From assembly GCF_030388245.1 (NCBI RefSeq), contig NZ_CP098360.1, positions 2,068,501 to 2,132,500 of the forward strand: a DNA stretch of 64,000 nucleotides. Reading direction: 5' to 3'. Positions 45,265-54,396 of this stretch are shown here, one piece after another (positions within the stretch are counted from its first letter, which is position 1; each line of letters begins with the position of its first letter). Origin of the DNA: Paracoccus sp. TOH. Lineage in GTDB: Bacteria; Pseudomonadota; Alphaproteobacteria; Rhodobacterales; Rhodobacteraceae. Below the pieces are notes generated by a model. That model saw only the letters and a list, made by a program, of their open reading frames with translations, searched no databases and was not told the DNA's origin. The translations under genes and the position numbers were made by a program.

Positions 45265-45882
45265 GTCTGGCGTGAACAAACTCTGGCAAGGCCATAGGAT
45301 GTGCCACCTCGGTGCATCTTCGCCTGTGACAACCACTGCGGCAAGGTGATCAGAACCAGCAGAACGCCGGCCACCAGGACCGACAGGGAAAGCGGCGCGC
45401 CGAACAGAAGAAGAAAGACCGTTGGTGCGAGATCAACAACCTGGCCCACTACTGTTGCGCCCACCACCGCCAGCCTGCGACAGGGCGACTGGAGGAATGG
45501 TCGCATGCCCGCCCTGTCAACATGCCTGTTACGGCCGTTGCCAGCACCATAGAACCGCTGATCGTCATGGTAGCAGCCGATCAGGGTTAGCCTGCCTTCC
45601 TGTTTTTGCAGTGCGCGAACAAATGGATCGAGAAAGTGTGGTCACTATCCTCGAGGGCGCGGCATCAGGCAGTGTCGAGCCCGAGGCGATCTGGCCGTCC
45701 AGCTGCAATCTGCCACCGAAAGTCCGCATATATGTTGATTTCATCGCCTCTCAACTGGCGATGGCACCTGCTGGAGAGTGATCAGAAGTGTTCCACAGAC
45801 CTGCCATCTTGGCCGTGACTTCGCTGCGTAGCCAGTCGAATGTCGGCTTACGGGAATGCGGCCATGCAGCATCGGCAGGGGC

Positions 45883-45902
45883 CGACCGGCGGCTATGGGC
45901 CG
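45883..45902. repeat. Dispersed 20-bp motif, copy 3
   Basis: CGACCGGCGGCTATGGGCCG, two differences from each of the other copies (31488 and 34054). It lies 45 bp beyond the end of the AraC-type gene. Confidence 0.6.
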
Positions 45903-45946
45903 AGTTTGTCTCCTCGCTAACCCTGCGCCCCACGTGTCCCCCCCTT

Positions 45947-46822
45947 TTACGCGCTTAGCCTTGCGTCGCGCATGTCGCGGCCGGGTGGGGTGCCGAAGAG
46001 GCGGGCGTAATCGCGGGTGAATTGCGGCACGCTTTCATAGCCGACCGCATGCGCAGCGTGGGCAATCGCGGCGCCTTGGGTCAGCATCAGGCGCCGCGCC
46101 TCGATCAGGCGCAGCTGCTTCTGGAACTGCAGTGGCGACAGCGTGGTGATGGCGCGGAAATGCTGATGGAAGGAGGATTCGCTCATCCTTGCCACCTCGG
46201 CCAGATCGGCGATGCGCAGGGCAGAGGCAAAATTCTGGCGGATCTGCGCCACGGCGCGGGCGATGCGATCAGCGTGGCTGTCTGCTGCGCCCAGCCCCCG
46301 GATCGCGGCTCCGTGGCGTCCGGTCAACATCCAGTAATGCAGCTCTCGCAGCAATCCCTCTGCCAGAACCGGCTGCGCGGCGGGACGGTCCAAGAGCCGC
46401 ATCAGCCGCAGCGCCGCGTCGGTCACATCGGGATCGGCGGGCTGGATGCGGACCGGCGCTGTATCGACAGCGCCCAGATCAGCCTCGGCAGACAGGGCGC
46501 GCAGCACCGCCGCATCCAGTTCCAGCGCCAGCGCGTAATAGGGCGCGGCGGGGCTGGCCTCGGTGATCTGGCTGATCGTCGGCACATCGGCGGTAATCAC
46601 CAAAGCCTCGCCCGCGCCATAGTCGAAACTGCTGGTGCCCATGGTCACCCGCTTGCGGCCTTGCAGGCAGATGGCGATCAGCGGTTTTTGCACCGCCACC
46701 TGCAACTCGCCGGGCTGCAACTGCCTTACCACACCCAGCCCCGGAAACGGCGTCGGCGCATAGCCGAAACGGTCGGCATAAAGATCCGCATGACGGCGGA
46801 CATGATCGAGCAGGCTGTTCAT
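45947..46822 (-). CDS. AraC-family regulator
   Basis: Protein of 291 residues with an N-terminal AraC-type regulatory domain (AICLQGRKRVTMGTSSFDYGAGEALVITADVPTISQI, the AraC_N group) and a C-terminal double HTH (ALRIADLAEVARMSESSFHQHFRAITTLSPLQFQKQLRLIEARRLM and YESVPQFTRDYARLFGTPPGRDM). It is divergent from an SDR gene, the usual arrangement in which this subgroup controls a neighbouring oxidoreductase in response to a small molecule. Confidence 0.92.
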   Translation of the reverse strand: MNSLLDHVRRHADLYADRFGYAPTPFPGLGVVRQLQPGELQVAVQKPLIAICLQGRKRVTMGTSSFDYGAGEALVITADVPTISQITEASPAAPYYALALELDAAVLRALSAEADLGAVDTAPVRIQPADPDVTDAALRLMRLLDRPAAQPVLAEGLLRELHYWMLTGRHGAAIRGLGAADSHADRIARAVAQIRQNFASALRIADLAEVARMSESSFHQHFRAITTLSPLQFQKQLRLIEARRLMLTQGAAIAHAAHAVGYESVPQFTRDYARLFGTPPGRDMRDARLSA

Positions 46823-46991
46823 AAGCTGATCCGACAGGTTTAGCTTGCTCTATCAGGCAAGAATCAGGGCTGAAACGCAAGCCAATCCGCCGGATTTCGC
46901 AGGAATGGGCAAGAACGCGCGAGGAACGGGCAACATCTGCCCTGCCCTTTGCCCCATCTTCCTGTCATCCGCTCAAGATAAGGAACATGAT

Positions 46992-47747
46992 ATGAGCAAG
47001 ATCGCTTTGGTCACCGGCGCCAACCGTGGGCTTGGCCGCAATACGGCACTGTCCATCGCCCGTCGTGGTGGCGATGTCGTCGTCGCCTATCGCGGCAATG
47101 CCGAACAGGCGGGCGAGGTCGTGGCCGAGATCAACGCCCTGGGTCAAAAGGCCGTGGCGCTGCAACTTGATATGGCACAGTTCGAGGATTTCCCGCGCTT
47201 TGCCGAAGCCCTGCGCGCCAGTCTGCGCGATATCTGGGGCCGCGACAGCTTTGACCATCTGGTGAACAACGCCGGGCATGGCGAATTCACCCCCTTTGCC
47301 CTGACCACTCCGGCGGAGTTAGACGGGCTGTTCGACGTGCATGTCAAAGGCGTCTATTTCCTGACCCAGACCCTGCTGCCGCTGATCGCCGATGGCGGGC
47401 GGATCGTGAATTTCTCGACCGGGCTGACGCGGTTCTCGGCCGCCGGTTTTTCGGCCTATGCCGCCGCCAAGGGCGCGGTCGAGGTGCTGACCCGCTATCT
47501 GGCGCAGGAACTGGGCCCGCGCGGCATCACGGTGAACGCGGTGGCCCCCGGTGCCATTGAGACCGATTTCGGCGGTGGCGTGGTGCGCGACAACCCGGAT
47601 ATGAACGCAAGATATGCCGGGCTGACGGCACTGGGCCGCGTTGGCCTGCCCGACGATATCGGTCCGATGGTGGCCAGCCTGCTGTCCGACGACAACCGCT
47701 GGGTGACCGGCCAGCGGATCGAGGTCTCGGGCGGGCAGGCGATTTGA
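46992..47747 (+). CDS. Short-chain dehydrogenase next to AraC regulator
   Basis: SDR of 251 residues: ALVTGANRGLGRNTALSIA, NNAGHGEF, the catalytic Ser of NFSTGLTRFSAAGFSAYAAAKGAVEVLTRYLAQELGPRGITVN, and C-terminal WVTGQRIEVSGGQAI. Probably a quinone or carbonyl reductase; the substrate is unknown. The start ATG 46992 is preceded by AAGGAACATG. Intergenic space to the AraC gene is 169 bp. Confidence 0.9.
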   Translation: MSKIALVTGANRGLGRNTALSIARRGGDVVVAYRGNAEQAGEVVAEINALGQKAVALQLDMAQFEDFPRFAEALRASLRDIWGRDSFDHLVNNAGHGEFTPFALTTPAELDGLFDVHVKGVYFLTQTLLPLIADGGRIVNFSTGLTRFSAAGFSAYAAAKGAVEVLTRYLAQELGPRGITVNAVAPGAIETDFGGGVVRDNPDMNARYAGLTALGRVGLPDDIGPMVASLLSDDNRWVTGQRIEVSGGQAI

Positions 47748-47803
47748 TCCCTGGCGCATGTCAGGCTCGCGCGGGCAGGCTTGCCGGCCTGCCCTTTCGT
47801 GCC

Positions 47804-48502
47804 TTAGCCAGCCTTTTTCATCCCCAGCAGCTGCACGTCCAGAGCGCAGCTGTAGATGTGATGCATGGCATCGACACGGCCCGGGATCAGGGGGATATCC
47901 TCGCGGATCCAGTTCCACGGGTATTTCGCCAGCACTCGCTCAAACCGGTCTGATGCCGTCGCGGACCAGAATGCCGCCAGCCCGCCCGGGGTCAGCGCCC
48001 TTGCCACGACAGCGATACCTTGCGCCTGATACAGATCCTCGTTTCCGGGGCGGACGACAAAATCCGGGCCGTTGTCGGTGTCCAGCAGGATCAGGTCATA
48101 CTGCCCCTGCGACGCGGCCAGATGATCGCGCACATCGCCGATCACCACCTTGCTGCGCGGATCGTCCAGCGGGCTTTGCGCCAGATGCGCCAGCGGGCCA
48201 CGGTTCCACGCGACCACCTCGGGGATGATTTCGCAAACCGTGACCTGCGTATCCGGCGCGGCCAGATCCAGAGCCGCGCGCAGGCTGTAGCCCAGACCAA
48301 GCCCGCCGATCAGCACGCGTTTCGCCCGGAAATCCAGGCACCGCATCGTCCGCAGCGCCAGTTGGTCTTCGGATTGGTGGTTGAGGTTCGACATCAGCTC
48401 GATGCCGTTATAGCGGATTTCAAAGATATTGCCGCGCTGTCGCAGCATGATGTCATCGCCCGACGCGGTGCGCGCGCGGGCCAGAGTGTTCCACAATGTC
48501 AT
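47804..48502 (-). CDS. Spermidine-synthase-like methyltransferase fold protein
   Basis: Protein of 232 residues with the SpeE-like fold: IMLRQRGNIFEIRYNGIELMSNLNHQSEDQLA, the nucleotide-binding strand VLIGGLGLGYSLRAALD, VTVCEIIPEVVAWNRG, and YDLILLDTDNGPDF. It lacks the canonical polyamine pocket signature YGE..YHE, so the substrate may differ. It is convergent with the SDR gene. Confidence 0.8.
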   Translation of the reverse strand: MTLWNTLARARTASGDDIMLRQRGNIFEIRYNGIELMSNLNHQSEDQLALRTMRCLDFRAKRVLIGGLGLGYSLRAALDLAAPDTQVTVCEIIPEVVAWNRGPLAHLAQSPLDDPRSKVVIGDVRDHLAASQGQYDLILLDTDNGPDFVVRPGNEDLYQAQGIAVVARALTPGGLAAFWSATASDRFERVLAKYPWNWIREDIPLIPGRVDAMHHIYSCALDVQLLGMKKAG

Positions 48503-48779
48503 GTCAGTCCCACAGATATCGCGCCGCAGCCCAAGGGGCGCGGCAAAGGATCGGTGATGCGTCAGGGTTGCCGGTCGTCAGCGACCAGACAACCCGGGGA
48601 CATTTCGGGCTCTGGTCCCGATCAGAAGGGGAAAGAGGGCTGATGGATTGAACACGTCGGCTCCTGCCAGATCACGCCGGAAAGGCCGCAAAATCAGCCA
48701 GCAGCCACTACTATGGCCCCGGTGATCGCGGCTTGCAAGGCGACGGGCAGTTAATAACCGGCGGGTCCTCAAGACGTCC
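48503..48779. other. Gap without recognised feature
   Basis: The 277 bp between the SpeE-like gene and the SH3 lipoprotein hold no gene or clear hairpin that I can support. Confidence 0.4.
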
Positions 48780-49058
48780 TCACCGCATCGCGAGATATTC
48801 TGCGGAGACATATCCCGAGACCCCGGGCCGGTCGGCGAGCGCGACCTTGCACCAGAGCTTGCCGTTGGTCGTCACGCAGTTCTGGCGGATGAGGCGCGTG
48901 CCGTCGGGCAGGCCGATGATGATCTTGTGGTTGAGGCCGGGGCCTTCGCGCAGTTTCAGCAGGTCGTTTGGCCCGGCCCCCTTGACCACCGCGCCGGAAC
49001 CGACCGTGCATCCGGCGGCGATCATGAGGACGAGAAGGGCGGCAAGATGAGTGCGCAT
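48780..49058 (-). CDS. Small SH3-domain lipoprotein
   Basis: Protein of 92 residues. The lipobox MIAAGC (Cys17) ends the signal peptide, followed by a bacterial SH3 (SH3b) domain: LKLREGPGLNHKIIIGLPDGTRLIRQNCVTTNGKLWCKVALADRPGVSGYVSAEYL. Such domains bind peptidoglycan or act as adaptors in the envelope. Confidence 0.85.
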   Translation of the reverse strand: MRTHLAALLVLMIAAGCTVGSGAVVKGAGPNDLLKLREGPGLNHKIIIGLPDGTRLIRQNCVTTNGKLWCKVALADRPGVSGYVSAEYLAMR

Positions 49059-49181
49059 GATCGGTCCTGATTGATTTTGGCATCGGTGGCAGCTTGGCCA
49101 AGCCCGGTCTTTGATGGCCGGACTACTTATCCGCAGATGGCGCGGTCAGGTCCAGTCATTGCATGAGGCGCTTTGGCGCAC

Positions 49182-49349
49182 TCAGGTGTCAGATTTCTCT
49201 GAAGCATCCAGTCCGAGTTCAATCAACTGGCGGATTGCTTCGCTTTCAGACCCAATCCGCTTCTCGAAACGAAAGTCGGCGATCCGCTGAGCTTGCTCTT
49301 CGCTGAGGCCGATGAGCTTCTTGACGGGGTAGATAGATGGTTTGGACAT
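49182..49349 (-). CDS. Small ribbon-helix-helix-like protein
   Basis: Protein of 55 residues, ATG 49349 (MSKPSIYPVKKLIGLSEEQAQRIADFRFEKRIGSESEAIRQLIELGLDASEKSDT). A short basic strand followed by two helices, with S-E-S-E-A-I-R-Q-L-I-E-L-G, is typical of CopG/ParD-like RHH DNA-binding proteins or plasmid mobilisation accessory factors. No toxin is encoded next to it. A sigma70-like promoter lies just upstream. Confidence 0.7.
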   Translation of the reverse strand: MSKPSIYPVKKLIGLSEEQAQRIADFRFEKRIGSESEAIRQLIELGLDASEKSDT

Positions 49350-49357
49350 AATTCGTC

Positions 49358-49385
49358 GTATAAAGCATAGTCGATACATTGACAA
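49358..49385 (-). promoter_or_regulatory. Putative promoter of the RHH-like gene, with AT-rich palindromes
   Basis: On the minus strand TTGTCA (49380-49385), a 16-bp spacer and TTATAC (49358-49363) lie so close to the ATG that the mRNA would be almost leaderless. Immediately beyond, 49391-49413 holds CTTATAAG and a second CTTATA, a likely operator or a promoter for the plus-strand gene. Confidence 0.4.
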
Positions 49386-49478
49386 TGCCACTTATAAGTT
49401 ATATATCTTATATCAGGCCAAGGAGAGGCGGCAACCTCCCCCCGGCCCTAATCAGGTCAACCTTGTTGGAGATCGACC

Positions 49479-50066
49479 ATGACTGTTTTTCAATCTATTC
49501 ATTCTGCTGGCGTTCTGGAAGCCTTTGCCCCGGGTTTCACGCATACATCTGTGACGCGGCGCTTTGGGGTGATGCAGCGGGCGCTCGGGGCGTGGATCGA
49601 GGCCGAGCGGGATCTGGAGCATTCCGGCAGCTGGGATCCGGCCTGTGACCACTGGCTGCACGATGCCGAAGCCGCGCGGGCGGCGGTCGGGGCGGCACTA
49701 GATGCGCTGTGCGATACCCCTGCCGAACGGCTGGAGGACCGGCCGCTGTTGCGGATTGCGCGCATCACCCGGGCGTTGGCGCTCAGCGAGGATGGCGCGG
49801 AATTCGCGCAGCTTTATGCGCGTGTGGCGGCACCCGGGGCACTGCTGCGCTGCCCGGGACGGCATCTGCTGGCGCTGCGGGTCAACCTGATGCTGGCCGA
49901 GGCGCGACGCGCGCTGGCGCAGCTCGCCGCCCTGCCCGACCATGCGCTGGTGATCGACGGCAATTGCGTCGAGATTATGCCCGAGGATGTTCCTGCCGCC
50001 GATGCTGTTATGGCGATGGCTTCCGACGCGTATCCGCAAACGATGCAGGCCGCGCCCGGCGTGTAG
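49479..50066 (+). CDS. Hypothetical protein
   Basis: Protein of 195 residues, predicted helical (MTVFQSIHSAGVLEAFAPGFTHTSVTRRFGVMQRALGAWIEAERDLEHSGSW...ARITRALALSEDGAEFAQLYARV). No domain recognised, no signal peptide. It is first in a plus-strand series with a zinc-finger protein and an FtsH-like protease, separated by 211 bp from the next gene. Confidence 0.65.
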   Translation: MTVFQSIHSAGVLEAFAPGFTHTSVTRRFGVMQRALGAWIEAERDLEHSGSWDPACDHWLHDAEAARAAVGAALDALCDTPAERLEDRPLLRIARITRALALSEDGAEFAQLYARVAAPGALLRCPGRHLLALRVNLMLAEARRALAQLAALPDHALVIDGNCVEIMPEDVPAADAVMAMASDAYPQTMQAAPGV

Positions 50067-50277
50067 CGCCCGACCTGCGGCATCCTGAACACGCGCGGCC
50101 CGGACAAGAGTTCGGCCCGCCAGGTTCTGCTCTGCACAGCAATGACGCGGCGGATTCTCCGCGCACTGCCTTGATGCGCACCGCGCCGCCACACTGCCAC
50201 CCTTCCCAGGTTCCCCGCCCGGACGCGATCTCCGCAGTCCCGCGCCCCACGCACCCCGCCTCACGGGAGAATCCCTC

Positions 50278-51207
50278 ATGCCCTCGCTCAACAACACGCC
50301 CGTCTTCCCCGGCCCAGTCCATGCGCATTGGCGCGAGATGGCGGCGGCCAAGGGCTTCGACCTCATCGCCCGCATCAACGACCGCTACCATCTGCAGCTG
50401 CGCTGCCGGACCTGCGGCGGCGGCGTCACCGCCAAACTGTTCACACTGATGCGCCACCAGCCGCTCTGCCCGCATTGCCTGGCCGCGCGGCGCCACGCTC
50501 TGGCTGCGGCGGCGGGCGTCACCTTCCTCGGCGCGGATCCGGATCGGCGCGGCTATTGCCGGTTCCGCGCACCCTGCGGCCATGTTCTGGCGCGCCAGTT
50601 CGAGCTGATCGAACGGGTCGCCAAGGGCCAGACGGGGCTGCGCTGCGAGACCTGCCATGCCGAACGCGAAGCCGCCGAGGCGCGGCGCTTTGGCTGGGAG
50701 CGGCTCGGTCATTGCCCCTCGGGGCGGCCAAACTACCGGCTTTATCGTCACATTTGCGGGCATGTGCAGCGGATTGCCCAGGCCAATATGCTCTGGGGCC
50801 AATGCGATTGCGCAGGATGCGGGCGGGGGTGGAACGCCAAACCGAGCTTTCTCTATCTGTTCCGCATCTTCCTGCCCGCGGGCGCTGACCGACCGGCGCG
50901 GCATTACCTGAAGCTCGGCTACAGCGCCCATCCGGTCAAACGCCACCGCCATCAGCTGGGCCTGCCGCGCGACGCGCAGGTCGAGGTGCTGCGCGTGCTG
51001 GCCATGGCGTCGGGTCATCTCGCCTGCACGGCGGAACAGGCCGCGCATCGCCGCCTGACCCGCGCCCACCCCGAGGCAGTCGTGCCCGCCACCGAACTCG
51101 CTGGCGCAATGAACGTCGTGCGAGAGATCTATCGCCCGATTCTGCGGCCAATCATCGAGGCCGAACTCGACCGCATCGCGGCAGAGGTAGACGCAGAGGC
51201 AGGCTGA
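50278..51207 (+). CDS. Zinc-finger protein with GIY-YIG-like C-terminal domain
   Basis: Protein of 309 residues. The first 190 residues hold repeated zinc-binding pairs: LRCRTCGGG, PLCPHCLAAR, LRCETCHAE, and CGHV..CDCAGCGRG. The C-terminal part starts SFLYLFRIFLPAGADRPARHYLKLGYSAHPVKRHRHQLGLP, which matches the GIY-YIG/T5orf172-type fold (Y-L-F-x-I ... K-L-G-Y-S). This suggests a nucleic-acid-binding nuclease. It precedes the FtsH-like gene by 80 bp. Confidence 0.7.
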   Translation: MPSLNNTPVFPGPVHAHWREMAAAKGFDLIARINDRYHLQLRCRTCGGGVTAKLFTLMRHQPLCPHCLAARRHALAAAAGVTFLGADPDRRGYCRFRAPCGHVLARQFELIERVAKGQTGLRCETCHAEREAAEARRFGWERLGHCPSGRPNYRLYRHICGHVQRIAQANMLWGQCDCAGCGRGWNAKPSFLYLFRIFLPAGADRPARHYLKLGYSAHPVKRHRHQLGLPRDAQVEVLRVLAMASGHLACTAEQAAHRRLTRAHPEAVVPATELAGAMNVVREIYRPILRPIIEAELDRIAAEVDAEAG

Positions 51208-51287
51208 CACAAATCGCTCCCTTCAGATCATCCCTCCGCGCCGCCACCCTGCGGCGCGGCCCGTCCTCTCATGCTCTGGAATCGCCC

Positions 51288-53387
51288 ATGACCCAACATC
51301 AGCCCGTCCCGCAATCCGCCCCGAAGAAAGCCGCTCGCCCCGCCACCCCGGGCTGGAGCTATCTCGCGCATAAGCTCCTGCAGCGGTTGCAGGATCACGA
51401 GGATCTGCCTGAATCCGACGCGGATGCCAGTGACGACGATCCCACCCGCATGCCAAATCCCACGCCCCCGGCGCTGACCAGCCGCACCCTGCTGACGGGC
51501 CTGCGCCTTGCCGCCAGCTTCGGCAGCCAGGCCGCCGTCAATGCCGCGATCACGCCCAACGCCATCACGCTGCTGCGCGGCGTCACCGCCGAAGACTGGC
51601 CCGCGCTGCACTACATCCTGCCCTGCCTTCTGCCCGCGATCTGGCAGATCCGCGAGCAAAAACCTCTGGACAGCTTTCCGACCCGGCGCCTGCCGCCGCG
51701 CTGCCTGCGCCTGATCCCCATCGGCAGCGGGGATCGCCCTGCCGATCTGACGCGGCTGCTGATGATCGGTCTCGACAGTGCGGCACCCCTGCTGATCGTG
51801 CTGGCCGGCGGCGCCCTGCCCGAGCCCCGGCTACAGGACCGCATGCAGGTGATCGACTTCGCGCCCGTCGACGCGCAGGTCCTGCAGGCGCTACTGGCCC
51901 GCACCCATCCGGCGGGTAAATCCCGGGATATCGCCGCGCTGCATATCGCCATGAACGGCTTTCATCCCGGCATGGCGGACCTGCTGATCGCCCTGCGTGG
52001 CGCCACGGTCGGCGATGTCGCCCGCAATCTCTCCGCCCTGCGCGCGGCGCAAAAGCTGGACCAGCCCAACCTCGACGCCATCACCGGCGACAGCCCGGCG
52101 CTGAGCGCCGCCCGCGCCATGGTCGCCGATCTGCAGCTCTGGCGCGCGGGCGAACTCGGTTGGAACGAGTTGACCCGGACGGTGCTCTTTCACGGCCCGC
52201 CCGGCACCGGCAAAAGCTGGCTCGCGCAGGCCATGGCACGATCTGCGGGCTTTGCCGCCGTCCCGGCCAGCTTCGGCGAATGGCAGGCGGCGGGTCATCT
52301 GGGCGATATGCTCAAGGCCATGCGCGAGAGTTTCGCCGAGGCCCGCCGCCGCGCTCCCGCCATGCTGATCCTCGATGAACTCGACGCCGTCGGCACCCGC
52401 ACCGATCGCGGCCCGCATCAGAACTACCGCGTCATGGTGGTGAATGCGTTCCTCGCGCTGATGGACGGCATCGCGCGCGACGAGGGCGTGGTCGTGGTCG
52501 CGACCTGCAACCACCCCGAGCTGATCGACCCGGCGGTGCTGCGCCCGGGCCGTTTCGATCTGCGCCTCGCCGTGCCGCTGCCCGATGCCGCCGCGCTGGC
52601 GGGCGTGCTGCGCCGCCATGTCAGCCTGCCCGAATCCGAGATCCGCGCGCTGGCGCAACAGGCCGTCGGCCACAGCATGGCCGATCTCGACGCCGCGCTG
52701 CGCGACCAGCGCGGAGAGGCCCGCCGCGCCGGACGCAAGATCACAGCCGAGGACCTGCGCGCAGCTTTCGGCGCCGATGACGACCCCGCTATGACGCGGC
52801 GCATCGCCATCCACGAATGCGGCCACGCGCTGGTGACGGCCGCCCTCGGCCATGGCCAGATCCAGCACATCGCGCTGGACCGCGCCGGTGGCCAGACCCG
52901 CACCCGCCGCACCCCGCGCGCCGGCCTGATCGCCGATCACACCGACCTGATGGCCGAACTGATGGCCGGCCGCGCTGCCGAGCGGCTGGTCTTCGGCACG
53001 GTCAGCTCGGGCGCTGGAGGCCCCGAGGATTCCGATCTGGCGCTGGCAACGCGTATCGCACTCGCCATCGAGACCCGCTTCGGCCTTGGCGCCGAGGGCT
53101 CCCTCTGGCTCGGCGAGACCACCGATTGGTTGCACGACAAGGCCACCCGCGAACGCCTGCGCGCCCGCATTGAGGCGGCAGAGACTCAGGCGTTGGCGAT
53201 CCTCACCCCGCATCGTGCCCTGCTGGAGGACATGGCCCAAACCCTCGCCACCAGCCGAGAACTCTCCGGCAATGACGTCGCAGAATGGCTTGATCAGGTC
53301 AGGACGAATGAGGGCGAAGCCGCAGCACCCGAGCCGGAAAGCGCGCCGTCGCCAGCCGATCCTCCATCCATCGGGATGCCGGACTGA
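51288..53387 (+). CDS. FtsH-like AAA protease without membrane anchor
   Basis: Protein of 699 residues. Residues about 1-270 are unknown and hydrophilic. Then an AAA domain with Walker A VLFHGPPGTGKSWLAQAMA (about 303), Walker B MLILDELDAVGTRTDRGPHQ, sensor VVVVATCNHPELIDPAVLRPGRFDLRL (Arg finger). The M41 metalloprotease domain has the zinc site RRIAIHECGHALVTAALG (HECGH, about 509) and MAELMAGRAAERLVFGTVSSGAGGPEDSDLALATRIA. Unlike housekeeping FtsH there are no N-terminal membrane helices, so it should be cytosolic. It is an accessory protease of an unknown island system. Confidence 0.88.
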   Translation: MTQHQPVPQSAPKKAARPATPGWSYLAHKLLQRLQDHEDLPESDADASDDDPTRMPNPTPPALTSRTLLTGLRLAASFGSQAAVNAAITPNAITLLRGVTAEDWPALHYILPCLLPAIWQIREQKPLDSFPTRRLPPRCLRLIPIGSGDRPADLTRLLMIGLDSAAPLLIVLAGGALPEPRLQDRMQVIDFAPVDAQVLQALLARTHPAGKSRDIAALHIAMNGFHPGMADLLIALRGATVGDVARNLSALRAAQKLDQPNLDAITGDSPALSAARAMVADLQLWRAGELGWNELTRTVLFHGPPGTGKSWLAQAMARSAGFAAVPASFGEWQAAGHLGDMLKAMRESFAEARRRAPAMLILDELDAVGTRTDRGPHQNYRVMVVNAFLALMDGIARDEGVVVVATCNHPELIDPAVLRPGRFDLRLAVPLPDAAALAGVLRRHVSLPESEIRALAQQAVGHSMADLDAALRDQRGEARRAGRKITAEDLRAAFGADDDPAMTRRIAIHECGHALVTAALGHGQIQHIALDRAGGQTRTRRTPRAGLIADHTDLMAELMAGRAAERLVFGTVSSGAGGPEDSDLALATRIALAIETRFGLGAEGSLWLGETTDWLHDKATRERLRARIEAAETQALAILTPHRALLEDMAQTLATSRELSGNDVAEWLDQVRTNEGEAAAPEPESAPSPADPPSIGMPD

Positions 53388-53541
53388 CGCAAACGGCTGA
53401 ATCTGCCCCTGATCTGGCTTGCATCCGGCCAGCAGATCAGCCTGAAGCACGCCGAATGCGGGCGCGGGCGAGCATCGATAGAAGCCCAAAAGCCATATGG
53501 CCCCTGCTCCTTTCCACATCATCCCAACCGCGAGGCGCCCG

Positions 53542-53874
53542 ATGCCCAAATCCCGGCCCCAAACCCCGCGCAAGATCTTCACCACCGCCCTCGTCGACTG
53601 GCAGCGCGCCTGGACAACCCACGCCCATCACGACCGCCGCGCCGCCAGCGCCGGGTTCGCCACCGCAACCGGCAAAGCCCACCTTGCCGTCATGACCACC
53701 ATCGCCACCCGCATCACAGCCATCGAGAACCACATCGCCCGGAACCCGGCAAACAACCGCGCCGAGCTACAGATCAAGATCGCAATCCTCTCCCTCGACG
53801 GTCAGGTCAGGCCCGAGTTCCAGAAGACGGTGCTTGATGATGCCATGCGAATGGTCGCGGAGGCAGAGGCGTGA
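53542..53874 (+). CDS. Small hypothetical protein, paralogue of the 22229-22672 gene
   Basis: Protein of 110 residues (MPKSRPQTPRKIFTTALVDWQRAW...). Its C-terminal half ENHIARNPANNRAELQIKIAILSLDGQVRPEFQKTVLDDAMRM closely resembles the 147-residue protein near the XRE genes. ATG 53542 follows GAGGCG; an ATG at 53497 would add 15 residues. It is 154 bp after the FtsH-like gene. Confidence 0.6.
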   Translation: MPKSRPQTPRKIFTTALVDWQRAWTTHAHHDRRAASAGFATATGKAHLAVMTTIATRITAIENHIARNPANNRAELQIKIAILSLDGQVRPEFQKTVLDDAMRMVAEAEA

Positions 53875-54396
53875 GGTCGATCCGCACGTTTCCCCGCTGC
53901 CCGTTCGCACAACCTTCAAGGAAAAATGCGGCACAAATTGCGGATTATCCCGGCAATCGACGCCAGTTCCGGCACCAACGACTGTTCCAGCTACTCTTTG
54001 GCTGCGCCGGTAACTGACACGGATCGAGATTGGCCCCAATAGGCAGGCTTTCATTTGACAGGGCTCATCTGCCCTGCCTGCCAATCTTGGATCATCTGAA
54101 GCCGGAGTTTTCGGCCCTGGTCACGGCGGTAGCCATAGCGCACACCAATCGCCGTCCGGCTTGGACCTATGGCGCCTCGACGGCTCACAATCGCAGATCT
54201 CCCGGATCCGCCGTTTCAGCTCTACCGGATCGGTGCGGCGGGATTTGTAGTGGTCGCTTGAGCAGTCGAACCTCAATGTTCATTCTGGACCTCTGCGCGC
54301 GCGTAAGCGTCATAGATGAACCTACCGCACCAATGCCATAGCTTGAAGAGAGGATGATGGTTTCCTGTTCTGTTGAACGGCGGCCGCTTGCGACCT
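53875..54396. other. 520-bp gap without recognised feature
   Basis: No protein-like frame, repeat or clear terminator could be supported here. It separates the AAA protease module from the CXXCH protein. Confidence 0.4.

Noticed and set aside
45231..45506. A minus-strand frame of 91 codons with a hydrophobic stretch
   Set aside because: It overlaps the RpoE-type promoter at 45235-45264, has no ribosome site, and its tail looks non-coding.
45606..45818. A plus-strand frame in the gap before the AraC gene
   Set aside because: The translation has no protein-like features and no start signal.
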